A DNA stretch of 34,440 bases, taken from positions 1-34,440 of the forward strand of contig DAOVRZ010000056.1 in assembly GCA_030627905.1 (NCBI GenBank). Direction: 5' to 3'. The notes under the pieces are model-generated. The model ran no database searches. It saw only the letters and a list, made by a program, of their open reading frames with translations, and was not told the origin of the DNA. The translations under genes were made by a program, and so were the position numbers. Origin of the DNA: JAGMES01 sp023128035 (lineage in GTDB: Bacteria > Bacillota > Halanaerobiia > DY22613). The first letter of the stretch is position 1; each line of letters starts with the position of its first letter. Below, piece after piece: positions 23,527-32,999 of this stretch.

Positions 23527-25202
23527 GTGTGATTTCTATCATTAAGACCAATTGTAAAGACTGTTATAAGTGTGTGCGTTCCTGTCCGGTGAAGGCTATT
23601 AAAATAACCGATGGAAGAGCTCAGATTGTGGAAGAACGCTGTATAAATGATGGTAATTGTATTCATGTATGTCCTCAAAATGCAAAACAGGTACGTAAGA
23701 CTGACCTTGAATTAGTACGTCAATGGTTAAAATCTGGTGTAAAAATTGCAGTAAGTCTTGCCCCGTCCTATCCAGTAGCACTTGATATAGAAGAAGCAGA
23801 TGTTATACCTATCTTAAAAAAAATGGGATTTGCATATATTCAAGAAACTGCTTGGGCTGCAGAATATGTAGCACAAGAACATCTTAAATTGTTGAATACG
23901 TTTCAAAATCTACCTTTGATCACAAGTTCCTGCCCGGTAGTTATTGATCTAATTGAAAAATATTATCCTGCATTGATTAAATATTTGGCGCCAATTCTTT
24001 CACCAATGGCACTTCATGGTAAGATTCTTAAAGAGAGATTTGAAAGGGTTGTTTTTATTGGTCCATGCATTGCTAAAAAAGAAGAGATGACCCATGTTGG
24101 GGTTAGAGGATCAATTGATGCTGTTTTGACCTTTGTGGAATTAGTGGAATTGATAAATGATGTGGAGATTACATCTGATGGCACTGATTATCAAATGTTT
24201 GATGGAGAACAGGCAGAAGTTGCTCGACTTTTTCCATTAGGGGGAGGCCTTTTAAAGACTGCTGAGCTTTCCACAGACTTACTTACAGATCAATTTTTGA
24301 CGGTGACTGGTCTGGAAGAGATTATTGAAATGCTGGACGATTTTTCAGAGTGGGAAGGTTTACAGATGATAGAAATGTTAGCTTGCAATGGTGGTTGTAT
24401 TAATGGAGTAGGAGCTCAAACATCCCTTAATTTGATTCAACGGAGGCAAAAACTCCTTAAAATCCAACCAAAGAAAAAAGAGAATTATCAGTTGAAACCT
24501 TTGAATCAGTCAGTAAAAAGAGAATTTTTCTCTAAAGCAGGAATGGGTTTGATGCCATCTGAGGAAGAGATTCGTAATATATTACTCCAAATTGGAAAAT
24601 CATCGCCAGAGGACGAGCTAAACTGTGGATGCTGTGGCTATAATTCCTGTAGGGAAAAGGCTATTGCTGTTTATAATGGATTAGCGGAGTTGGAGATGTG
24701 TTTACCATATATGCGCTCTCGAGCGGAATCAATGTCCAATTTAATTATACATTCTACTCCAAATGGAGTATTTGTTGTAGACTTTGAGATGAACATCATA
24801 GAGGTTAATCCATCAGCCGAGAGAATGTTTCAAATTTCTAATCAAAAGGTGAAAGGATGTCAGCTCTCTACTATTTTGGCTGATACTAATTTTAAAAAAG
24901 TAGCAGAAGAGAAACGACTAATATCAGATTTGGTTAGATATTCAGATTCACTGATTGTTCGGCAATATATTTTTTCTGTAGATAAAAATGATCTAATTAT
25001 TGGTATATTTTATGATGTAACAAGAGAAGAATTACAGAAACAAGAATTAGATCAAATGAAAGAAGAGACTTTTAAAAAAGCTCAAGATGTTATCAATAAA
25101 CAGATGAGGGTAGCACAAGAGATTGCTGGATTATTGGGTGAAACAACTGCTGAAACCAAAGTTACTTTAACAAATTTAATGGGCTTAATGGAAAAAAAGT
25201 GA
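23523..25202 (+). CDS. Sensory [FeFe] hydrogenase with PAS domain (group C, HydS type)
   Basis: 559 residues. Two [4Fe-4S] motifs (CKDCYKCVRSCP, CINDGNCIHVCP) at residues ~11-55 precede an H-cluster domain with the three signature loops in modified form: TSSCP (~137), GPCIAKK (~180) and LACNGGC (~286). A further Fe-S domain CGCCGYNSCREKA (~367-380) and a PAS domain (~395-510, NLIIHSTPNGVFVVDFEMN) follow, with a coiled-coil end. This layout is that of the sensory hydrogenases thought to signal H2 or redox state. It is followed by a SpoIIE-type phosphatase, the likely output. TSSCP in place of TSCCP is usual for this group. Confidence 0.9.
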   Translation: MSVISIIKTNCKDCYKCVRSCPVKAIKITDGRAQIVEERCINDGNCIHVCPQNAKQVRKTDLELVRQWLKSGVKIAVSLAPSYPVALDIEEADVIPILKKMGFAYIQETAWAAEYVAQEHLKLLNTFQNLPLITSSCPVVIDLIEKYYPALIKYLAPILSPMALHGKILKERFERVVFIGPCIAKKEEMTHVGVRGSIDAVLTFVELVELINDVEITSDGTDYQMFDGEQAEVARLFPLGGGLLKTAELSTDLLTDQFLTVTGLEEIIEMLDDFSEWEGLQMIEMLACNGGCINGVGAQTSLNLIQRRQKLLKIQPKKKENYQLKPLNQSVKREFFSKAGMGLMPSEEEIRNILLQIGKSSPEDELNCGCCGYNSCREKAIAVYNGLAELEMCLPYMRSRAESMSNLIIHSTPNGVFVVDFEMNIIEVNPSAERMFQISNQKVKGCQLSTILADTNFKKVAEEKRLISDLVRYSDSLIVRQYIFSVDKNDLIIGIFYDVTREELQKQELDQMKEETFKKAQDVINKQMRVAQEIAGLLGETTAETKVTLTNLMGLMEKK

Positions 25203-25212
25203 GGTGATGGCA

Positions 25213-26364
25213 ATGAATTTAATCTATGATACAGGGGTTTCTAGTTTAAATAAATATGGTGAAGAACTCTGTGGAGATAAAGTGGAGTTTGCCAGAACTG
25301 AAAATTCGCTAATTATTGTTCTTTCCGATGGGCTAGGAAGTGGGGTAAAAGCTAACATTCTTGCAACATTGACTACTAAAATTATTGTTACAATGCTTAA
25401 GAATGGAGCAAGGTTGGAAGATGTATTAGATACTGTTGGTAATACTCTCCCAATCTGTAAGATTAGAAATTTAGCTTATTCTACTTTCACCATTGTTCAG
25501 ATAGATTACGAGAAGGAAGAAGCATACGTAGTTGAGTTTGATAATCCGGGGACTATTTTTCTTCGTGAAAGAAAACTATTTCCTTTAGAAATGAGAACCC
25601 GTATGATTGCTGATAAGGAAATTCGGGAATGTCATTTTAAGATGAAAGAAGGAGATCTTCTGGTAGCATTAAGTGATGGAGTGGTTCATGCTGGAGTCGG
25701 TGGAATTTTGAATTTGGGTTGGCAATGGGAAAATGTTGCTCATTATTTAGAAAAAGTAGTTGAACCAGAACAGGATGCCATTTCATCTGCTCGTTGGTTA
25801 ACTGATGTATGCAAAAACCTATATTCTGATCGACCAGGAGATGATACTACTGTGTTAGCTATAAAAGCTCGTTATCCAAATAAAACTATAGTTGTTGTTG
25901 GACCACCAGAAGATTCTGCGAAAGACCGTTATGTATCTCAATTACTTGAATTAGGTGATGGGAAAAAGGTTGTCTGTGGTGGAACTACCAGCAAAATTAT
26001 AGCGCGTGAAATGAACAAAGAGTTGAAAGTTAAATTGTCCAGTTTAAATTCTAAAATTCCTCCATGTGGTGAAATTGAGGGAGTGGATTTGGTTACAGAA
26101 GGGGTTTTAACTTTATCCCGAACTCTTGAAATTTTGAAGCAGAGTAGGATTAAAGAGGAGATTCGGGGAAATGATGGAGCATCTGAGTTGGCAAAAATTT
26201 TGAAAAGTTCTGATGTAATTCATTTTGTTGTAGGTAAAGCTATAAATCCTGTTTATCAAAATCCAGATCTGCCAATTGATTTTGGTTTTAAGATGCGTCT
26301 AGTGGAATCTTTAGAAAACTATTTAAAAGATCAAGGGAAAGAGATTAAAGTACAATACTTTTAG
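25213..26364 (+). CDS. SpoIIE-type PP2C serine phosphatase
   Basis: About 383 residues from the ATG at 25213, after GAGGTG; in-frame ATG and GTG codons lie 6 and 9 bases upstream. The PP2C motifs are visible: LSDGLGSGVKAN (metal-binding Asp), ALSDGVVHAGVGG and PGDDTTVLAIKA. The C-terminal ~150 residues (from PNKTIVVVGPPEDSAKDRYV) form an extra domain that is found in phosphatases beside [FeFe] hydrogenases. It starts 10 bases after the sensory hydrogenase, so the pair likely forms a sensor and phosphatase output; the target is unknown. Confidence 0.88.
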   Translation: MNLIYDTGVSSLNKYGEELCGDKVEFARTENSLIIVLSDGLGSGVKANILATLTTKIIVTMLKNGARLEDVLDTVGNTLPICKIRNLAYSTFTIVQIDYEKEEAYVVEFDNPGTIFLRERKLFPLEMRTRMIADKEIRECHFKMKEGDLLVALSDGVVHAGVGGILNLGWQWENVAHYLEKVVEPEQDAISSARWLTDVCKNLYSDRPGDDTTVLAIKARYPNKTIVVVGPPEDSAKDRYVSQLLELGDGKKVVCGGTTSKIIAREMNKELKVKLSSLNSKIPPCGEIEGVDLVTEGVLTLSRTLEILKQSRIKEEIRGNDGASELAKILKSSDVIHFVVGKAINPVYQNPDLPIDFGFKMRLVESLENYLKDQGKEIKVQYF

Positions 26365-26377
26365 GAGGGGTTAATAA

Positions 26378-26878
26378 ATGGAAACAGTAACTTTTGCTTC
26401 TCAACGTAAATTTGAAAAGGTAAATGAGATTATTCAAAAATATAATGGTAAAAAATCTTCTTTAATTGCAATATTGCAGGAGATTCAGGAAGAATATCGT
26501 TACCTTCCTGAAGAAATTTTGACCTATGTTTCAACTGCAATGGATTTGTCGCCTGCAACTGTTTATGGTGTAGCAACTTTTTATACACAATTTTCATTGG
26601 CGCCTAAGGGTAAATATATTATTAAGGTTTGTGATGGAACTGCTTGTCATGTTCGGGGATCTAGCCCAATATATAAAGCTATTCGTAAAAAAGTTGGTTT
26701 GACTGATAGCAAAAACACAACCGAGGATCTGCGTTATACAGTTGAAACTGTTTCATGTTTAGGTGCATGTGGTCTGGCACCAGTTGTGACGATCAATGAC
26801 AAGGTTTATGGTCAGATGACTCCTGAAGGAATGGAAATCATTCTTGATAAACTTATGGAAGAGGAGGATGCTGAATAA
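26378..26878 (+). CDS. hydC: Bifurcating [FeFe] hydrogenase, NuoE-like [2Fe-2S] subunit
   Basis: 166 residues, usual for the family. The four [2Fe-2S] ligands lie in KVCDGTACHVRGS (from residue ~84) and SCLGACGLAP (~126). The N-terminal helical part LIAILQEIQEEYRYLPEEIL and VYGVATFYTQF are NuoE hallmarks. It is the HydC subunit of the HydABC complex, which oxidises NADH and reduced ferredoxin together to make H2, or runs in reverse. AGGAGGGG precedes the ATG, and the stop overlaps the hydB start by one base (TAATG). Confidence 0.95.
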   Translation: METVTFASQRKFEKVNEIIQKYNGKKSSLIAILQEIQEEYRYLPEEILTYVSTAMDLSPATVYGVATFYTQFSLAPKGKYIIKVCDGTACHVRGSSPIYKAIRKKVGLTDSKNTTEDLRYTVETVSCLGACGLAPVVTINDKVYGQMTPEGMEIILDKLMEEEDAE

Positions 26879-28758
26879 TGGAATTTAATATTTGTAATAA
26901 GAAATGTTTGGATGAAGCTAAAAATTTGGCTCTAGAAACATTAAAGAAAAATAAAGTTCGGGTTTTAATCTGTGCAGGCACAGGTTGTGTGGCAGGAGGC
27001 TCTTTGGAGATTGCTGCAGCTTTGAAAGAAGTTACAACTGGTGATAAAAGGACAGAGATAGATTTAGTTGATGATGGTTGTGATTTAGTTTCAGTTAAAA
27101 CTAGTGGTTGTCACGGATTTTGTGCAATGGGTCCACTTGTACGTATTGAACCTATGGGAATTCTATATACAAAAGTTACTATAGATGATGTAGACGAAAT
27201 AGTAGAGAAAACTATTAAGAAGGGTGAAATTATTGAACGTTTAGCTTATCATCATCCTTCGACAAATGAGGTTTATCCAATTGAAAAGGAGATTCCTTTT
27301 TATAAAAACCAAAATCGTGTTGGTTTAGTAAACTGTGGTGTTATTGATCCTGAAGATATATTAGAATATATAGCTTATGATGGTTATCAAGGAATTGCTA
27401 AAGCTTTAACTATGACTTCTAAGGAAGTTGTAGATGTGATTAAAGATTCTGGTTTACGTGGCCGTGGGGGTGGTGGCTTCCCAACTGGTCTTAAATTGCA
27501 ATTTGCTTTAAATGAAGATCGTGAACAAAAGTATGTCATCTGTAATGGTGACGAAGGTGATCCAGGTGCATTTATGGATCGTAGTATCATGGAAGGGGAT
27601 CCGCATAAAGTAATTGAAGGTTTAATGATTTCAGGTTACGCTACTGGTGCGAATACAGGGTATATCTATGTACGTGCTGAGTATCCTTTAGCAGTAAAAC
27701 GCCTTAAAAAAGCAATTGCTGACGCAGAAAAGTCAGGTCTCTTAGGTGATAATATTCTGGGTACTGATTTTAGTTTTAAATTATTGATTAAAGAGGGTGC
27801 AGGTGCTTTTGTTTGTGGTGAAGAGACAGCATTGATGGCTTCAATTGAAGGTGAACGAGGTATGCCAAAGCCAAAGCCACCATTTCCTGCACAAAAAGGT
27901 CTCTGGGGTTGTCCAACTACAATTAATAATGTAGAAACGTTGGCTAATGTTCCAAACATTATTCTCAAAGGTTCTGAGTGGTTCCGTTCCATCGGAACTG
28001 AGAATAGTCCTGGAACTAAAACTTTTGCTATTACTGGTGATGTAGCTAATACTGGTTTGATCGAGGTTCCAATGGGTCTAACTTTAAGAGAGATTTTGTA
28101 TGAAATTGGTGGCGGGATACGGAACAATAAAGAGTTTAAAGCTGTTCAGATTGGTGGTCCTTCTGGTGGATGCTTGATTGAAGAGCATTTAGATATGCCT
28201 CTTGATTTCGATTCATTAACTAAAGTTGGTGCGATGATCGGTTCAGGTGGTTTGGTTGTAATGGATCAAGAGACTTGTATCGTAGAAGTAGCCCGTTTCT
28301 TTATGGAGTTTGCTCAGAATGAATCCTGTGGTAAATGTGTACTTTGTCGCGAAGGAACTAAACGTATGCTAGAAATTTTACAAAGAATTGTAGATGGAGA
28401 AGGTACAATTAGAGATCTGGATTCTTTAAAAGATATCGCGTATGCTGTTAAAGATGGTTCTCTCTGTGGTCTTGGTAAAACAGCTCCAAATCCAGTATTA
28501 ACTACAATGCATTATTTTTATGATGAATATCTGGCACATGTTGTTGATAAAAAATGTCCTGCTGGTATTTGTGAGGCATTGAAAGGCTATAGTATTAATC
28601 CAGAAAAATGTAAAGGCTGTAGTAAGTGTGCACGTATTTGTCCTGTTGATGCTATTAGTGGCGAGATCAAGAAATCGTATGTAATAGATACTGACAAGTG
28701 TATAAAATGTGGTGCTTGTGTAGAGGCATGCCCATTTGATGCAGTGGAGGTGGGATAA
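26878..28758 (+). CDS. hydB: Bifurcating [FeFe] hydrogenase, NuoF-like NADH/FMN subunit
   Basis: 626 residues in four parts: an N-terminal thioredoxin-like [2Fe-2S] domain (CAGTGCVAGGS, CHGFCAMGP); the NuoF NADH/FMN domain with GRGGGGFPTGLK and CNGDEGDPGAFMDRS; an SLBB and [4Fe-4S] domain (SCGKCVLCREGT, about residue 482); and a C-terminal two-cluster ferredoxin (CKGCSKCARICP, CIKCGACVEACP). This is the standard HydB of bifurcating hydrogenases, where the flavin is the proposed bifurcation site. It is coupled to hydC by overlap and followed two bases later by hydA. Confidence 0.96.
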   Translation: MEFNICNKKCLDEAKNLALETLKKNKVRVLICAGTGCVAGGSLEIAAALKEVTTGDKRTEIDLVDDGCDLVSVKTSGCHGFCAMGPLVRIEPMGILYTKVTIDDVDEIVEKTIKKGEIIERLAYHHPSTNEVYPIEKEIPFYKNQNRVGLVNCGVIDPEDILEYIAYDGYQGIAKALTMTSKEVVDVIKDSGLRGRGGGGFPTGLKLQFALNEDREQKYVICNGDEGDPGAFMDRSIMEGDPHKVIEGLMISGYATGANTGYIYVRAEYPLAVKRLKKAIADAEKSGLLGDNILGTDFSFKLLIKEGAGAFVCGEETALMASIEGERGMPKPKPPFPAQKGLWGCPTTINNVETLANVPNIILKGSEWFRSIGTENSPGTKTFAITGDVANTGLIEVPMGLTLREILYEIGGGIRNNKEFKAVQIGGPSGGCLIEEHLDMPLDFDSLTKVGAMIGSGGLVVMDQETCIVEVARFFMEFAQNESCGKCVLCREGTKRMLEILQRIVDGEGTIRDLDSLKDIAYAVKDGSLCGLGKTAPNPVLTTMHYFYDEYLAHVVDKKCPAGICEALKGYSINPEKCKGCSKCARICPVDAISGEIKKSYVIDTDKCIKCGACVEACPFDAVEVG

Positions 28759-28759
28759 A

Positions 28760-30778
28760 ATGAGTGAAATTATCAGAAATGATATTATCATTAATAATCA
28801 TAGTTATGAATTAAATGGTGAAGAGAATTTGTTGAAGGTAATTCGTAAGGCTGGTATTCAACTTCCCACTTTTTGCTATCATTCAGAACTTAGTGTATAT
28901 GGTGCTTGTCGGATGTGTGTGGTAGAAGTAGAAGGTCAGGGTATTGTGGCTTCCTGTTCTACTGCGCCACGAGCAGGAATGATAATTAAGACTCATACCA
29001 AGCGGTTACAGCATATTCGGAAGATGGCTTTGGAATTATTACTGGCTAATCATGATCGAGAATGTACTACATGTGAGCGCAGTGGAAGTTGTAAACTTCA
29101 GGATTTGGCTGAACAGTTTGGGATTAAAGAGATTCGTTTTGGTCATCGTGACCAGTATTTACCAATTGATGCAAGTAGTCCTTCTTTAGTGCGTGATCCA
29201 AATAAATGTATTCTCTGTGGTGACTGTGTTCGGATGTGTCAGGAAGTTCAGGGAATTGGTGTTTTAGATTTTGCAAATAGGGGTTCCAAAGTTGTGGTAA
29301 CTCCAGCTTTTAATAAAAATATGGCTGAGGTTGACTGTGTAAACTGTGGTCAATGTGCATCGATCTGTCCAACAGGTGCGTTGGTGGTAAAATCTGAAAG
29401 AGAAGATGTCTGGTCTGCACTGCAAGATGATACAAAAACTGTTATTGTTCAGATTGCTCCTGCTGTACGGGTAGCGATTGGTGAAGAGTTTGGCGGTAAG
29501 CCAGGTGACATTGAACTTGGTAAATTGGCAGCTGCATTACGTCGTTTAGGTTTCGGCAAAATCTTTGATACTAGCTTTACAGCTGACTTAACAGTTATGG
29601 AAGAAACTCGTGAGTTTTTACAACGTTTCCAGAACAATGATCATATTCCTCAGTTTACTTCTTGTTGCCCTGCATGGGTTAAATATGCTGAACAATATCA
29701 TGCTGACTTGTTAGATAATCTTTCTAGTTGTAAATCTCCACAGCAAATGTTTGGTTCAATTGCTAAGGAGTTTTATGCAAAGCAATTGGGTATTGAGCCA
29801 AAGGATTTGATTGTTGTTTCTTTGATGCCATGTTCAGCTAAAAAGTTTGAGGCAAAACGTGAAGAATTTAGTCATGATGGTGTTCAGGATGTAGATTTTG
29901 TATTAACAACTCATGAGATTGCTAAAATGATTAAAGAAGCAGGGATTATTTTCAATGAATTGGAGATCGAATCTCTGGATATGCCATTCGGTTTTGCAAC
30001 TGGTGCTGGTGTCATCTTTGGTGTTACTGGTGGTGTTGCTGAGGCAGCATTACGGGCTGCTTATGAGATGGTAACTAATAAGACTTTGGAAGATGTAAAT
30101 TTTAAAGCTGTTCGTGGTATGAAAGGTATTAAAGAAGCAATCGTTGATCTGGCTGGTACAGAAGTGAAGATTGCTGTTGTGCATGGATTGGGAAATGTGA
30201 AAGAGCTTTTGAAGAAGATCAAAGCTGGCGAAGTAGAATATCACCTAGTTGAAGTAATGGCTTGTCCTGGCGGATGTGTTGGTGGTGCAGGTCAGCCATT
30301 CCCTAATGATACCGCAGCACGTGAAGAAAGGGCAAAAGGGATTTATCGTGTAGATAGAATGCTCCAAATTCACAAATCTCAAGATAACCCAGTTATTAAT
30401 AACTTCTATAAAGAGCATTTGGATGAACTATCTCATGAAGAAATTCATCATCTGCTTCATACCAACTATGGCAACAGGCGTCGGATTAAGGCTGGGAAAA
30501 TCTGCTTAACTGGTGTAGACGTTGAAGAATTATCTGTATCAGTTTGTGTAGGAACTTGTTGTTATCTGGGAGGTTCCTATGATTTGTTACAAAACTTAAT
30601 GCATGTTGTAGAGAATGATTCAGATCTTAAAGACCGAGTAAATATTCAAGCTACTTTCTGTTTTGAAAACTGTCAGGGTGGTCCAACCATTAAAGTTGGT
30701 GATGAGATTTTAAGTAAAATGACTGTTGATGATACTGGTAAAATTATAGAAATGATTAAAGCAAAATTAGGTTTATAA
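28760..30778 (+). CDS. hydA: Bifurcating [FeFe] hydrogenase, catalytic subunit
   Basis: 672 residues from the ATG at 28760, set by GGAGGTGGG. In order: plant-type [2Fe-2S] domain (CYHSELSVYGACRMC), His-ligated cluster (HDRECTTCERSGSCKLQ), two [4Fe-4S] (CILCGDCVRMC, CVNCGQCASICP), and the H-cluster domain with TSCCPAW (~300), MPCSAKKFEAKR (~356) and MACPGGCVGGAGQP (~500). The last ~80 residues form an extra thioredoxin-like [2Fe-2S] domain (CVGTCCYLGGS, CFENCQGG), as in Thermotoga and Thermoanaerobacter type enzymes. All H-cluster Cys are present, so it should be active. It ends the operon; maturases HydE, HydF and HydG are not in the window. Confidence 0.97.
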   Translation: MSEIIRNDIIINNHSYELNGEENLLKVIRKAGIQLPTFCYHSELSVYGACRMCVVEVEGQGIVASCSTAPRAGMIIKTHTKRLQHIRKMALELLLANHDRECTTCERSGSCKLQDLAEQFGIKEIRFGHRDQYLPIDASSPSLVRDPNKCILCGDCVRMCQEVQGIGVLDFANRGSKVVVTPAFNKNMAEVDCVNCGQCASICPTGALVVKSEREDVWSALQDDTKTVIVQIAPAVRVAIGEEFGGKPGDIELGKLAAALRRLGFGKIFDTSFTADLTVMEETREFLQRFQNNDHIPQFTSCCPAWVKYAEQYHADLLDNLSSCKSPQQMFGSIAKEFYAKQLGIEPKDLIVVSLMPCSAKKFEAKREEFSHDGVQDVDFVLTTHEIAKMIKEAGIIFNELEIESLDMPFGFATGAGVIFGVTGGVAEAALRAAYEMVTNKTLEDVNFKAVRGMKGIKEAIVDLAGTEVKIAVVHGLGNVKELLKKIKAGEVEYHLVEVMACPGGCVGGAGQPFPNDTAAREERAKGIYRVDRMLQIHKSQDNPVINNFYKEHLDELSHEEIHHLLHTNYGNRRRIKAGKICLTGVDVEELSVSVCVGTCCYLGGSYDLLQNLMHVVENDSDLKDRVNIQATFCFENCQGGPTIKVGDEILSKMTVDDTGKIIEMIKAKLGL

Positions 30779-30801
30779 GAAAAAACTAAAGCCAAAAGCT
30801 T

Positions 30802-30838
30802 AAGCCACCTATCGTTAAAAGATAGGTGGCTTTTTTTA
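30802..30838 (+). terminator. Terminator of the hydrogenase operon
   Basis: AAGCCACCTATC / GATAGGTGGCTT with a seven-base loop and T run. Confidence 0.95.
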
Positions 30839-30978
30839 AGGAAATATTCTCGTCTTACATAATATGTGCTGCATATCTATAAAATATTACTATTTTTTTT
30901 CTTAGAGCGATTTTAAAAAGGTTTTAAAGGATAAATGAAGAATTATATTAGAATGACTTAAGAAAGGAGAGAATCTTA

Positions 30979-32703
30979 TTGAGGTTTTTAAGAGGATTAA
31001 AATTGCGCCATAGAATAACCTTAATGATTGTAGTTTTATTGTTTATGTCTATTTTAATAATTGGCGGTATTGTGTATAATCAATCAAAACATCTGATTCT
31101 TGATTCTATTGGCGAACAGATAATGATTATTTTGGAAAAAGCTGAAAAATTAATTGATCCAGTTAAATATAAAAATTTAATTGAAAATGGTGATGAAGAT
31201 TCTGCATATTATATGGAGTTGCGAATTTTGCTAAATGATTTGCGGGAAAAAACGGGGTTATTATACTTATATACGATGGAAAAAGTAGATGGTACCTATT
31301 ATTATATGGTTGATGGTTGGCCTTTAGCTGATGATGAGGCTTCAGGATTTAAAGAAGAAGAGGATTGGGAGAATATATCAACTTCGATGGAAGAGGCTGT
31401 GGCAGGAAAGCGTGTGATAGGTGATCTTTCTGATACAGATTGGGGTAAACTTCTTTCAGCTTATGTTCCAATTTTGGGACCTGACGGTGAGATCTTAGGA
31501 ATTTTGGGTGCAGATTTTCCTGCAGAAAGGGTTTATTCAGTTCTTGATGAATCAACAGCTGTTATTATATGGAGTCTTATAGTAATAGTTGTGGTAAGTG
31601 GAATATTTGCTTATTTCCTTGCTTGGAGAATTTCAAAGCCTTTAGAGAAACTTAGTTATATCAGTACATCTGTTCGCAATGGAGATCTTTCTATTTCTGT
31701 GGAGAAAATTGATCGAAATGATGAGATAGGTGATTTATATCTTTCATTTGATAAGATGATTCAAAATCTCCGTTCATTGGTTCAAACAATTCAGATTAAG
31801 TACAAAGACTTGATAAATGGAGTTCAAATTTTGAACGAATCAACAGAGTCTGCAGGAAATTCTATTCTGACAATATCTTCAAGTGTGAATGATGTGGCTA
31901 GAGGATCAGAGTATCAATTATCAAATTTAAGCAATGCAGCCATTGAAGTGGCAACTATGGCCAGTCATATTCAACAGATTGAGGGAAATAGTGAAGAAGC
32001 TAGTTCACTTTCATCTGAAGCAGAAAAACGTGCTCTTGAGGGGCGTCAAGTATTAACTTTAGTTAAGAAGCAGACCAACCAAATTGATCAACAGGCAACA
32101 AACTCAGCTAACATTATTCGCTCACTTGGTGATAAAATTAATGAAGTTACTGGATTTGTTAAGATAATCTCTGCAATTGCAGAACAGACAAATCTTCTTG
32201 CTTTAAATGCTGCGATTGAATCTGCTCGAGCAGGAGAAGAAGGACGAGGATTTGCTGTCGTTGCAAAAGAAATTCGTGATTTAGCTGAAGAATCGGCTTC
32301 ATCAGCTAAAAATGTAGCAAAAACGATTAATGAAATTTATCAGCATTCTCAAGAAGCTGTAAAAGCTATTGAAAAAACTGTAGACGAAGTAAAATCTGGT
32401 GTTTCTGCAATTAATAATGCGGAAAAAGAATTTGAAAGTGTATTGGAAACAAACAAGAGTGTGAAACAGAATATAAAAAAGGTGACTGAAGCGATTACTT
32501 CTATTAGTGGTGTTTCTCAGGAGATCAAAAAAGGAATGGATGGTGTATCAGCCTTATCACAGGAAGTTAATGCAACTGCTGAAGAGGTAAATACTATTGT
32601 AGATAGAGAAGAGGAAAGTATTCAGAATATTTTAGATCAGAGTAAAATGTTAGTTCAACTTGCTAAAGATTTACAGGAAGAGATTCAGAAGTTTAGATTA
32701 TGA
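30979..32703 (+). CDS. Methyl-accepting chemotaxis protein
   Basis: 574 residues from a TTG start after AAAGGAGAG. TM1 is at ~12-32, a Cache-like outer sensor domain at ~35-192 (with LRILLNDLREKTGLLYLYTM and LGILGADFPAERVYSV), TM2 at ~194-216, HAMP at ~217-269, and the signalling coiled coil to the end with the conserved tip EQTNLLALNAAIESARAGE (~401-419). It is a transmembrane chemoreceptor that controls CheA; the ligand is unknown. No CheW-binding pentapeptide tail is seen. It follows the hydrogenase operon's terminator and has its own terminator. Confidence 0.95.
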   Translation: MRFLRGLKLRHRITLMIVVLLFMSILIIGGIVYNQSKHLILDSIGEQIMIILEKAEKLIDPVKYKNLIENGDEDSAYYMELRILLNDLREKTGLLYLYTMEKVDGTYYYMVDGWPLADDEASGFKEEEDWENISTSMEEAVAGKRVIGDLSDTDWGKLLSAYVPILGPDGEILGILGADFPAERVYSVLDESTAVIIWSLIVIVVVSGIFAYFLAWRISKPLEKLSYISTSVRNGDLSISVEKIDRNDEIGDLYLSFDKMIQNLRSLVQTIQIKYKDLINGVQILNESTESAGNSILTISSSVNDVARGSEYQLSNLSNAAIEVATMASHIQQIEGNSEEASSLSSEAEKRALEGRQVLTLVKKQTNQIDQQATNSANIIRSLGDKINEVTGFVKIISAIAEQTNLLALNAAIESARAGEEGRGFAVVAKEIRDLAEESASSAKNVAKTINEIYQHSQEAVKAIEKTVDEVKSGVSAINNAEKEFESVLETNKSVKQNIKKVTEAITSISGVSQEIKKGMDGVSALSQEVNATAEEVNTIVDREEESIQNILDQSKMLVQLAKDLQEEIQKFRL

Positions 32704-32715
32704 TAATATTTTTAA

Positions 32716-32752
32716 GAGTCTAATGGTTGATGTTTGAGCCATTAGGCTTTTT
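32716..32752 (+). terminator. Terminator after the chemoreceptor gene
   Basis: AGTCTAATGG / CCATTAGGCT (one wobble), 12-base loop, then a T run. The ~170 bases after it up to the next promoter hold nothing else that I can support. Confidence 0.88.
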
Positions 32753-32927
32753 TATTGTTTATGTAGTTTTAAGCCTCTATAAGTTTTTTTGATTTTAAAA
32801 AACTGTTATGGGATTGCGACTAGAACATTCTAAGAGGAAATTGGGGGGATAATGAAAATACATCTTCCTAAATAGAGAGGTGTATTAAGTGTTCTATGAA
32901 ATTGAAAGAGTATTCTAGGTTTTTATT

Positions 32928-32956
32928 TTGAAAGAATTATGATAGAATAATATTAT
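32928..32956 (+). promoter_or_regulatory. Sigma-A-type promoter of the HEPN operon
   Basis: TTGAAA, 17-base spacer, TATTAT; 43 bases before the first ATG. Confidence 0.7.
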
Positions 32957-32999
32957 GGTAATGAATAAGTAAACCTATTATGATAAGGAGGTTTTTGGT

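Noticed and set aside
27387..28127. Minus-strand open frames inside hydB
   Set aside because: They are antisense shadows of a strongly conserved gene, without ribosome binding sites or recognisable domains.
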